A DNA stretch of 64,000 bases from Geobacter sp. Lineage in GTDB: Bacteria; Desulfobacterota; Desulfuromonadia; Geobacterales; Geobacteraceae. The stretch lies in assembly GCA_003574885.1 (NCBI GenBank), contig PJFC01000001.1:372001-436000 (forward strand), written 5' to 3'. Under the pieces are notes generated by a model. That model did no database searches. It saw only the letters and a program-made list of their open reading frames with translations, and had not been told where the DNA came from. The position numbers and the translations under genes were made by a program. Of the stretch, positions 8,020 through 14,569 are shown in pieces (position 1 is the first letter of the stretch; every line of letters begins with the position of its first letter).

Positions 8020-9894
8020 GTGATAGTTAACGACAAAAAATATGAAGTGATAGTGGTCGGAGCCGGTCATGCCGGATGCGAGGCGGCCCTTGCCGCAGCC
8101 AGAATGGGGTGCAGCACCCTGCTCCTGACCATCAATCTCGATGCCATTGCGCTCATGTCCTGCAACCCTGCCATCGGGGGACTTGCCAAGGGGCACCTGG
8201 TGAAGGAGATCGATGCCCTGGGCGGGGAGATGGCGAAAAACATCGACGCCACCGGCATCCAGTTCCGCATACTCAATACCCGTAAGGGGCCGGCTGTTCG
8301 TGCCTCCCGTGCCCAGGCGGATAAACAGCTCTACCGACTCAGGATGAAGCATGTGCTGGAGTCGGAGCCGAACCTGGACCTGAAACAGGGGGAAGTAACC
8401 GGGGTGCGTGTGGAGGAGGGGCGGGTCACCGGAGTGGATACCAAGGCCGGGGTCAGCTTCGTCGGTACAACTGTAGTACTTACCACCGGCACGTTCATGC
8501 GGGGACTCATTCATATCGGGCTCACCCATTATCCCGGCGGCAGGGCAGGAGACCTTCCGTCCATCGGGCTTTCCGACCAGTTGCGAGAACTGGGGTTCAA
8601 CGTGGGGCGGCTCAAGACCGGCACACCGGCACGGCTCGACGGCCGGACCATTGACTTCAGCCGCCTGGAGCCCCAGTATGGCGACGACCCGCCGGTCCCC
8701 TTTTCATTTTCCACCGAGCGGATCGACCAGCCCCAGGTTCCCTGTCACATCGCCTACACCAATGAGCGCTCTCACGAGATCATCCGCGGCGGACTCGACC
8801 GTTCCCCCCTCTATGCGGGTATCATCGAGGGGATCGGCCCCCGCTACTGCCCCTCGATCGAGGACAAGGTGGTCCGCTTCCCGGACAAGAACCGGCATCA
8901 GACCTTCATCGAGCCGGAAGGGCGGGAGACGGTGGAGGTCTATCCCTCCGGTCTCTCAACCTCCCTCCCCATCGATGTCCAGTTTGCCTTCTACCGGAGT
9001 ATCGAAGGTCTTGAGCGGGTGGAGATCATGCGACCCGCCTATGCCATTGAGTATGACTACGTGGATCCGATTCAGCTCCATGCATCCCTGGAAACCAAGC
9101 TCCTCGGGAACCTTTATCACGCGGGCCAGATCAATGGCACTTCCGGGTACGAGGAAGCGGCAGCCCAGGGGTTGATGGCAGGGATAAACGCGGCCCTTCG
9201 GGTGAAGGGGAGGGAGCCGTTACTGCTCGACCGGAGTGATGCCTATATCGGTGTCATGATCGACGACCTGGTCACCCTCGGTACCCGTGAGCCTTACCGG
9301 ATGTTCACCTCCCGGGCCGAATACCGACTGCTCCTCCGGGAGGACAATGCCGATCTCCGGCTGCGGGAAAAGGGGCACGAGATCGGACTGGTGCGTGAGG
9401 AGGAGTACGGGAGATTTCTTCAGAAGCGTGAGCTGATCGGGGTTGAACTTGCACGGGTGCGGGAGGTACGGCTGGTCCGCTCCGAAATGGACGAGGCGCT
9501 CAAGGCAGAGTTTGGTCTCAGCGACCTTCAGAATGCGGTCACTCTGGAGCAGCTCCTGCGCCGTCCCGACATCACCTACGGAGAGCTTGGTCGCTTCGAT
9601 GCAGCATCGGTCGATGTGCCGGTGCAGGTCCGGGAGCAGGTGGAGATTCAGGTGAAGTACCAGGGGTACATCGACCGCCAGCTGGAACAGGTGGAGCGGA
9701 GCCGGAAGATGGAGACTACCCGTATTCCCGCCGATTTCGATTACGCTGCGATCTCGGGCATCACCGCCGAGGTGCGGGAAAAGCTCCAGAAATTCCGCCC
9801 GGATACCCTGGGTCAGGCCTCCCGGATCTCCGGCGTCACTCCGGCCGCCGTCGGCATCGTCGCCATTGCCCTCAAGGTCCGGAGCGCCAGGTGA
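8020..9894 (+). CDS. mnmG: tRNA uridine-5-carboxymethylaminomethyl modification enzyme MnmG
   Basis: 624 residues, standard length. An N-terminal FAD-binding Rossmann motif VVGAGHAGCEAALAAARMG is followed by the MnmG hallmarks SCNPAIGGLAKGHLVKEIDALGG (split here for length: SCNPAIGGLAKG then EIDALGG), FMRGLIHIG and NGTSGYEEAAAQG. It works as a complex with MnmE on U34 of tRNA, using FAD, NADH and methylene-tetrahydrofolate. It starts with GTG at 8020. Its stop overlaps the rsmG start in a GTGA junction, so the two are translationally coupled. Confidence 0.97.
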   Translation: MIVNDKKYEVIVVGAGHAGCEAALAAARMGCSTLLLTINLDAIALMSCNPAIGGLAKGHLVKEIDALGGEMAKNIDATGIQFRILNTRKGPAVRASRAQADKQLYRLRMKHVLESEPNLDLKQGEVTGVRVEEGRVTGVDTKAGVSFVGTTVVLTTGTFMRGLIHIGLTHYPGGRAGDLPSIGLSDQLRELGFNVGRLKTGTPARLDGRTIDFSRLEPQYGDDPPVPFSFSTERIDQPQVPCHIAYTNERSHEIIRGGLDRSPLYAGIIEGIGPRYCPSIEDKVVRFPDKNRHQTFIEPEGRETVEVYPSGLSTSLPIDVQFAFYRSIEGLERVEIMRPAYAIEYDYVDPIQLHASLETKLLGNLYHAGQINGTSGYEEAAAQGLMAGINAALRVKGREPLLLDRSDAYIGVMIDDLVTLGTREPYRMFTSRAEYRLLLREDNADLRLREKGHEIGLVREEEYGRFLQKRELIGVELARVREVRLVRSEMDEALKAEFGLSDLQNAVTLEQLLRRPDITYGELGRFDAASVDVPVQVREQVEIQVKYQGYIDRQLEQVERSRKMETTRIPADFDYAAISGITAEVREKLQKFRPDTLGQASRISGVTPAAVGIVAIALKVRSAR

Positions 9895-10544
9895 ACGAGC
9901 GGGCGAAAGAGTCGTTCGGCCGTGGTCTGGCGGAGCTGGGGGTGACCCTCACCAGTGCCGAGCTGGGGAAGTTCTACCAGCTGGCTGCCGAGCTTGGTAA
10001 ATGGAGCCGCAAGATAAATCTTACTGCCATCCGGGGCGAAGAGGATATCGTCGTCAAGCATTTCCTCGATTCCCTCACCCTCCTCAGGGCTATCAGTGCC
10101 AGGGGTTCTCTCCTGGATATCGGCTCGGGGGGCGGCTTCCCCGCGCTTCCCGTCAAGATTGCCCGTCACGACCTGCAGGTCGTCTCCGTCGATGCGGTGG
10201 AGAAGAAGATTATCTTCCAGCGCCACGCCGCCCGGCTCCTCGGCCTCCATCACTTTGACGCGCTCCACGTTCGGGGGGAGGAGCTGGCGGGGAAGTACGC
10301 CGGGCATTTCGACTGGGTCGTCTCCCGCGCGTTTTCCGATATCCCAACCTTTGTTAGGATGGCGCTCCCCCTGCTTAAAGAGTCGGGGAAGATTGTCGCC
10401 ATGAAGGGGAAGGGTGGGAGGGACGAAGCCCATGCCGCCGAACACCCCCTCGCCGATATGGGGGCCCGGGTGACCGAAGTGATGGAATTCCCCCTCCCGG
10501 TCAGCGGCGATGCCAGGTCACTGGTCGTCATCGAGCGGATGTAA
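9891..10544 (+). CDS. rsmG: 16S rRNA (guanine-N7)-methyltransferase RsmG
   Basis: 217 residues. It methylates G527 of 16S rRNA with S-adenosylmethionine. Family landmarks are KINLTAI near 43, the SAM-binding LLDIGSGGGFPALPVKI, and VEKKIIFQRHAARLLGL after motif I. The GTG start overlaps mnmG by 4 bases. Next downstream is foreign-looking DNA rather than parA-parB, which commonly follow this gene in many phyla. Confidence 0.95.
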   Translation: MNERAKESFGRGLAELGVTLTSAELGKFYQLAAELGKWSRKINLTAIRGEEDIVVKHFLDSLTLLRAISARGSLLDIGSGGGFPALPVKIARHDLQVVSVDAVEKKIIFQRHAARLLGLHHFDALHVRGEELAGKYAGHFDWVVSRAFSDIPTFVRMALPLLKESGKIVAMKGKGGRDEAHAAEHPLADMGARVTEVMEFPLPVSGDARSLVVIERM

Positions 10545-10926
10545 AATTCCGGATATTTCAAAATTCGCACCACCCTCATTTTCCGGAAAGGGTGTAATTT
10601 GCCACCCATCCCTTGCCGAGACCACTTTCCGATTGCCCCGAAAAGCGCCAAAAACTCGAAATTCTAATTTTCCCGCCAAATCTCCGCCTCAAGCCATCGT
10701 GCCCCTCTATTAAGCCCAACCCCAGGCTTGATACGAAAAAAGCCGTCAAAATGGAAATTTGGAAGCCAGTATTTGCCTTATTATTGTGCAGAATTCGACT
10801 TTCTCACCGTCATGACTCTCGGATCGATTTTCACAAAAACATTCAGGAAACTATATTCCTTGCACACAAATTGTTTTCGTACTATGTAAGAAGTAACTAA
10901 TTGTTGGAACATAGTATAAACGCTCG

Positions 10927-11055
10927 ATGAAAGCAGTGCGGGATCGGCTCAGAGATGTTAGTGCGAAGTGGGACCCGGTTCAAAAGCTCAGGTGTGTACA
11001 GTGGGGGTTGATACGAGGGGACAGGAAGTTAATGGAACGGGTTGTGAGGGAATGA
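10927..11055 (+). pseudogene. 42-codon ORF, possible gene fragment
   Basis: The frame MKAVRDRLRDVSAKWDPVQ continues through KLRCVQWGLIRGD and ends MERVVRE. It has no ribosome-binding site upstream. Its composition looks like real protein more than its surroundings do, and the RGDRKL segment faintly recalls the C-terminal part of B12-binding radical-SAM proteins. It may be a remnant left by an insertion or simply chance. Confidence 0.2.
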
Positions 11056-11077
11056 AGAAGTTTTGATAAATTCCCGG

Positions 11078-11151
11078 TATAGGGAACATTCCCGCTTCCC
11101 TATATTGGACATAATTTCCTTATATAGGTAATAAATGGCTCATATAGGGAA
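11078..11151. repeat. TATAGGGAA repeat cluster
   Basis: TATAGGGAA at 11078-11086 is mirrored by TTCCCTATA at 11096-11104 (nine-base arms, nine-base loop), and a third direct copy lies at 11143-11151. A related TATATAGG occurs between them near 11122. The cluster ends 16 bases before the first cassette boundary and 36 bases before its gene. It could be an operator, a promoter region for cassettes, or recombinase-binding repeats. Confidence 0.5.
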
Positions 11152-11187
11152 ACCTACTAATAACTAGTTGTCCCAATAGGAGAAATA

Positions 11188-11763
11188 ATGAGAAATACAA
11201 TCTGCCTTCTCCTGGTCTTAGCTGCAACGTCAGGGCCTGGGTGGTGCGCTGGAAGCGAAAGTTGCCGCTCGTTTTCCTTGCGTCTCGCTACAGATGCCAC
11301 AACACCGACATCATCTTCACCGACAGAGAAACTTAAACTGCATCCTCTTTCACCCGAGCAGGAGCAGATATGGACTCAGAAAGCCTCTGTGATTGACGCA
11401 AAGTCGATTGAAAAAGCATATATCACCCCATCAAAACCACTATTCTCGCGCTGGCAAATCCTCCTCAATAAATTGAATCCGTGGTCGAAGCCGATTCCAC
11501 CCGATCTCGAAAAGCAATTCAGAAAGAGCGGAGAACCGATAATAAATTTGAAAATCAAGCCGGATGGCGTAGCAAGACTCGCTGCAGCGACTAAAAATCA
11601 TATCGGCAAAAAGATGGCCATTGTCATTGACGAGCAACTATTACTGGCAGCAGTAGTCGTTGAGCCGCTAAACGATTCAGAATTCCAATTGACAAGCACT
11701 TGGAGTCAGAAGGAAGCCAGTGCCATTGTTGATCGTATAAATTCTCTGAAAGGATGCCGGTGA
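11188..11763 (+). CDS. secreted protein with SecD P1-head-like domain (cassette gene 1)
   Basis: 191 residues with an N-terminal signal peptide (RNTICLLLVLAATSGPGWCAG). The C-terminal half (about 110-190) reads like the first periplasmic (P1 head) domain of SecD: a PIINLKIKPDGVARLA segment, then NHIGKKMAIVIDEQLLLAAVV, then a QLTSTWSQKEASAIVD helix. SecD proper has membrane helices, which are missing here, so this is a stand-alone periplasmic or surface version of unknown role. Base use is AT-richer than neighbouring housekeeping genes. The ATG lies 20 bases inside the cassette boundary with a GGAG site, and the stop is followed directly by an attC-like element. Confidence 0.72.
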   Translation: MRNTICLLLVLAATSGPGWCAGSESCRSFSLRLATDATTPTSSSPTEKLKLHPLSPEQEQIWTQKASVIDAKSIEKAYITPSKPLFSRWQILLNKLNPWSKPIPPDLEKQFRKSGEPIINLKIKPDGVARLAAATKNHIGKKMAIVIDEQLLLAAVVVEPLNDSEFQLTSTWSQKEASAIVDRINSLKGCR

Positions 11764-11765
11764 AG

Positions 11766-11836
11766 GGCCAACCATCGGCGGCAGACGGTCGTCGCGACTA
11801 AAGCCGCGCCGCCGCTGCGCCTCACCACCGTTATAC
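11766..11836 (+). repeat. attC: attC-like recombination site 1
   Basis: The 71-base element begins with inverse core GGCCAAC (11766-11772, one base off RYYYAAC) and ends with core GTTATAC (11830-11836). Inside, 11777-11788 pairs with CCGCTGCGCC at 11812-11821 over ten base pairs, leaving two unpaired extra bases on one arm. Unpaired spacers of 4 and 8 bases flank the stem and a 23-base variable loop closes it. Extra-helical bases, unequal spacers and short R boxes are what define attC folding. Confidence 0.62.
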
Positions 11837-11852
11837 GAATGAATCTAGAGGC

Positions 11853-12440
11853 ATGAAAATGACGATTGATTCTAAAATTGATGCCTTTGTAAGCAAGGTG
11901 AATTCCTCCTCACGTGAGCCCCTGCCCCCTGAAGAAGTGCCAGAATTCCTTAGAATTGGAAGTCCCGACAATTACGGACAGTTCATGTGGAGCATAAAAA
12001 GATCGGATTGTGAATGGATGCAAGGCTGGTTTGAAGCTTTTGAACGGGAAATGCATTTGAAATTTCCGCCATCTTTCGAATCTCTTTATTCCCGATATGC
12101 ATTTCCAGCTTTCCAATGCGGCCCTGTCTTCTTGCATGCAAACACAGGGTATGATTTGGAGTCGGAAATAAGTATTAATTGGGAATTTAAAGAGAGAATT
12201 TTCAAGGATAAAGGCTTGGTTGAAGCTTTGCTCCCAGCAGGATACCTACAATTCGGAAACCCACACGAAACCGATTACGATCCCATTTGCTTCGATACCA
12301 AGAACCGTAGAGATGATGGTGAGTGCCCGATTGTTGGAATCGACCACGAAGAGATACTTTGCTGGTCAAAAATTAGAGTCGCGAAGGTAATAGCTTCTTC
12401 ATTTCTGGAGCTAATCGAAAACTACAAAGGCAGCGTATAA
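11853..12440 (+). CDS. SUKH (SMI1/KNR4) family protein (cassette gene 2)
   Basis: 195 residues, soluble, no signal peptide. The pattern FPPSFESLYSRYAFPAF, a central hydrophobic strand, LQFGNPHETDYDPICFDTKN and CPIVGIDHEEILCWSKI is that of SUKH-superfamily proteins, many of which are immunity proteins against toxins and many of which travel in integron cassettes. Two possible starts, ATG at 11853 and 11859. The TAA stop lies inside the inverse core of attC-like site 2. No toxin gene is adjacent, so the partner, if any, is elsewhere or the gene acts as an orphan immunity gene. Composition is AT-richer than the host genes. Confidence 0.75.
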   Translation: MKMTIDSKIDAFVSKVNSSSREPLPPEEVPEFLRIGSPDNYGQFMWSIKRSDCEWMQGWFEAFEREMHLKFPPSFESLYSRYAFPAFQCGPVFLHANTGYDLESEISINWEFKERIFKDKGLVEALLPAGYLQFGNPHETDYDPICFDTKNRRDDGECPIVGIDHEEILCWSKIRVAKVIASSFLELIENYKGSV

Positions 12441-12498
12441 CCAGCGGCAACAGCGGTCTCCGCAAACGCTCCGCCGCTGGTGCCTTAAGACGTTGAGC
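12435..12498 (+). repeat. attC: attC-like recombination site 2
   Basis: The 64-base element runs from inverse core GTATAAC (12435-12441) to core GTTGAGC (12492-12498), a perfect GTTRRRY. The L arms GCAACAGCGG (12447-12456) and CCGCTGGTGC (12474-12483) pair at nine of ten positions. Unpaired spacers are 5 and 8 bases and the loop is 17 bases. An alternative eight-base stem CCAGCGGC/GCCGCTGG (12441-12448 with 12473-12480) is also perfect. This is the best-formed of the three elements. Confidence 0.7.
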
Positions 12499-12583
12499 AA
12501 ATAAAACTTGAAATAGGCGATCTAGGAGAGTTCGTAAGCTTAGGTTGCACCGTATCCTAAACCATTCCCACGGGAGGGGACAT

Positions 12584-13591
12584 ATGAAAGCGATACGACT
12601 GAAAGGCGCCGGAGGGCTTGAGCGACTGACACTGGTCGAGATGGACGACCCCGGTACACCGCAGGCGGGTGAAATTCTGGTGCGGCTGCACGCCAGCTCG
12701 CTGAACTATCATGATTATCTGGTCGCGCTTGGGAAGATTCCGACCGCAGACGGACTCATCCCGCAGACCGATGGCGCGGGAATCGTCGAAATGGTCGGGG
12801 AAGGCGTCAGCGAGTTTGCCGTAGGCGATCACGTCGTATCCTGCTTTTTCCCTGAGTGGCAAGACGGTGAAGCCGCATCCCACAAACTCGCCAAGGTCCC
12901 CGGCGACAGTCTGGATGGGTATGCACGGGAGAGGGTGGTGCGGCCGGCGCATTGGTTCACTCACTCGCCTAAGAATTACAGCCATATCGAAGCGGCGACG
13001 TTGACCACCGCCGGTCTTACGGCGTGGCGTGCCCTAGTCAGCGATGGTCCTTTGAAGGCTGGCGAGACGGTATTGACGTTAGGCACGGGCGGTGTGTCAA
13101 TGTTCTCCTTGCAGCTTGCAAAAATGATGGGCGCATCGACGATCGTCACCTCGTCATCGGACGAAAAACTGGCTCGCGCACGTGCTCTGGGCGCCGACAA
13201 TACGATCAACTACAAGCAGTATCCAAACTGGGCGGATCAGGTTTTAGAGCTGACCGACGGACGTGGCGTTGATCATGTCATCGAAGTTGGCGGTCCGGAT
13301 ACTTTGCCGCAGTCGATCAATGCGTGCCGCATCGGAGGGCATATCGCGTTCATTGGCGTTTTGACTGGCTTCTCCGGCCCGATTCCGACCGTGTCGCTGC
13401 TGACTCGCCAAGCGAGGCTTCAGGGGCTGCAAGTCGGAAACCGCCATCAGCAGATCGAGATGATCCGTGCTCTGGATGCCAATGACATGAAGCCGGTCAT
13501 CAACAAGACCTTTCCTCTCCAAAATTTGACCGAGGCGTTTCGTTACGAGGCAAGCGGTGCGCATTTCGGCAAAATCTGCATCGAAATATGA
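12584..13591 (+). CDS. NAD(P)-dependent MDR-family alcohol dehydrogenase/quinone oxidoreductase-like
   Basis: About 335 residues of the medium-chain dehydrogenase/reductase superfamily. It has a GroES-like N-terminal domain (HASSLNYHDYLVALG, DGAGIVEMVGEGVSEFAVGDHV) and a Rossmann domain with a glycine-rich LTLGTGGVSMFSLQLAK near 165. The catalytic-zinc GHE motif of classical alcohol dehydrogenases is replaced by DGAG, pointing to a zinc-independent oxidoreductase; the substrate is unknown. I chose the ATG at 12584, behind GGGAGGGG, over the upstream ATG at 12545. It lies 92 bases after a perfect cassette core and 84 bases before a third attC-like element, so it may be cassette cargo. Confidence 0.85.
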   Translation: MKAIRLKGAGGLERLTLVEMDDPGTPQAGEILVRLHASSLNYHDYLVALGKIPTADGLIPQTDGAGIVEMVGEGVSEFAVGDHVVSCFFPEWQDGEAASHKLAKVPGDSLDGYARERVVRPAHWFTHSPKNYSHIEAATLTTAGLTAWRALVSDGPLKAGETVLTLGTGGVSMFSLQLAKMMGASTIVTSSSDEKLARARALGADNTINYKQYPNWADQVLELTDGRGVDHVIEVGGPDTLPQSINACRIGGHIAFIGVLTGFSGPIPTVSLLTRQARLQGLQVGNRHQQIEMIRALDANDMKPVINKTFPLQNLTEAFRYEASGAHFGKICIEI

Positions 13592-13638
13592 ATCGATACG
13601 AAGGCGAACATATAATGAGAACATACGGCAAGGCGCAG

Positions 13639-13886
13639 GGGGTTGCCCTTGAAAGTGGAAAAATAGAAATAGGTGCCCAACGAGACCAGTGGACCCGGTC
13701 GCGATAAATCTGCGCCGGTTCACCGGCCGAGCCGTTGACGAGAAAAGAATATAAGAAACCATGTCTGGTCTGCTTCAACGAGACCTCCTGCCTTGTTCAC
13801 CTGAAGCCGATTCTTTAATAATACCCTTGCTTATTAAAGGAAAACAGGAGCATCGCAAAGGGGTCACCCTTGAAAAATGAAATAGA
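13639..13886. repeat. imperfect direct repeats and hairpin upstream of the Spy/CpxP-like gene
   Basis: GGGGTTGCCCTTGAAA (from 13639) followed by GAAAAATAGA recurs as GGGGTCACCCTTGAAA (from 13860) followed by GAAATAGATA. Between them lies a perfect inverted repeat CTTTAATAA/TTATTAAAG (13813-13821 and 13831-13839). The 395-base gap 13592-13986 holds no convincing gene. The repeats could be regulatory, RNA structure, or scars of insertion. Confidence 0.45.
13675..13740 (+). repeat. attC: attC-like recombination site 3 (weaker)
   Basis: The 66-base element starts with a perfect inverse core GCCCAAC (13675-13681), six of seven complementary to the core GTTGAGC that opens the dehydrogenase unit at 12492. 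GTGGACCCGG (13689-13698) pairs with CCGGTTCAC (13715-13723) with one bulged C and one G-T pair, and CGC/GCG closes the loop. The terminal heptamer GTTGACG (13734-13740) departs from GTTRRRY, so this site may be decayed. Confidence 0.42.
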
Positions 13887-13986
13887 TAACGTGGTCTGTC
13901 TATCCTGAACCGCAACCACTGTCTCTTGACTAACCCTCTTTTCGCAGTATAAGAATGTACAAATCGCAGATCATGAGGAGGAGAAA

Positions 13987-14478
13987 ATGAAAAGAATAGT
14001 TGTTTCACTGTTTCTGACAGTCGTTTTTGCCGTTCCCGCATTCTCTCAGATGAATATGCCCATGAATGGCAACGGGATGGGGAATGGGATGATGATGGGG
14101 GGGATGGACCGGATGGGGACGATGATGGGGATGTGTCTCCAGAATGCAGACAAGATTGGGCTGAGTGATGAGCAGGTCGCGAAGATGAGGCCGATCCATC
14201 GGGAAATGGAGAAAAAACAGGCGCAGTTCAAGGCCGATCTTAAGGTTGCAGAGATTGACCTGGCAGAGATCATGGATGTAAAGGATTTCGACCTGGAGAA
14301 GGCAAACGCTGCGGTCAAAAAGATTTCGGATATCAGAACAGCCCATCATCTGGAGATGCTGAAATCGATGAAAGAAGTACGCCAAATTCTGACAAATGAG
14401 CAGTATCTGAAGATGAGGAAGCTTATGCCGATGAAGGCGCAGGCTAAAAAGCCGATGAGGAAAATGAGGAGGCAGTGA
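13987..14478 (+). CDS. Spy/CpxP-like periplasmic protein with Met-rich N terminus
   Basis: 163 residues: a signal peptide (KRIVVSLFLTVVFAVPAFS), then about 30 residues dominated by Met, Asn and Gly (MNMPMNGNGMGNGMMMGGM and similar), then a helical domain with the LTxxQ-like pattern (LTNEQYLKMRKL) and a basic tail. Spy/CpxP/ZraP proteins are periplasmic chaperones or metal sensors. The Met-rich segment suggests copper or silver binding, which is inference. Strong AGGAGGAG site. A terminator follows at 14522. Confidence 0.8.
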   Translation: MKRIVVSLFLTVVFAVPAFSQMNMPMNGNGMGNGMMMGGMDRMGTMMGMCLQNADKIGLSDEQVAKMRPIHREMEKKQAQFKADLKVAEIDLAEIMDVKDFDLEKANAAVKKISDIRTAHHLEMLKSMKEVRQILTNEQYLKMRKLMPMKAQAKKPMRKMRRQ

Positions 14479-14521
14479 AGGATGCAGTCCAGCAAGGTTC
14501 CTGGCCTCTGACGTAACTATG

Positions 14522-14557
14522 AATCCCTGCCCTCACGTTGAGCCGCGGGGATTTTTT
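14522..14557 (+). terminator. rho-independent terminator
   Basis: AATCCCTGC and GCGGGGATT pair around a loop and run into TTTTTT at 14552-14557. It lies 44 bases after the Spy/CpxP-like gene and just before the convergent histidine kinase ends. Confidence 0.65.
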
Positions 14558-14569
14558 ATCGGCGATTTG

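Larger units (their letters stand above)
10545..11166. other. gene-poor leader of the cassette region
   Basis: About 620 bases, more AT-rich than its surroundings, with no protein I recognise. It contains an inverted repeat TACTATGT/ACATAGTA (10880-10887 and 10909-10916), an isolated 42-codon ORF (10927-11055) and a cluster of TATAGGGAA repeats (11078-11151). It ends at a heptamer GTTGTCC (11167-11173) that fits the left boundary of the first gene cassette. It is where an integron attI/integrase would be expected, but no integrase frame is visible on either strand. Confidence 0.45.
11168..12492 (+). mobile_element. two-cassette integron-like array (no integrase), possibly extending to 13734
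   Basis: Two consecutive units of almost equal size (11168-11830 and 11831-12492) each consist of a boundary heptamer, about 20 bases, one rightward gene, and an attC-like palindrome starting at or within a few bases of the stop codon. The start heptamer of unit 2 (GTTATAC, 11830-11836) is the exact reverse complement of its own inverse core (GTATAAC, 12435-12441), the rule for genuine integron cassettes. For unit 1 the pair is GTTGTCC/GGCCAAC with one mismatch. A third, longer unit with the dehydrogenase gene may follow. No intI gene is present, so this would be a cluster of attC sites lacking an integrase (CALIN). Confidence 0.68.

Noticed and set aside
10714-10720. GCCCAAC inverse-core-like heptamer in the leader
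   Set aside because: No partner core or pairing arms follow within 150 bases.
10613-10900. 95-codon ORF in the leader
   Set aside because: No ribosome site, low-complexity composition unlike a folded protein, and no recognisable family.
14537-14543. Another GTTGAGC heptamer like the cassette core at 12492
   Set aside because: It lies within the terminator after the Spy/CpxP-like gene and has no inverse core or L-box stem at a plausible distance. A lone seven-base match is expected by chance.
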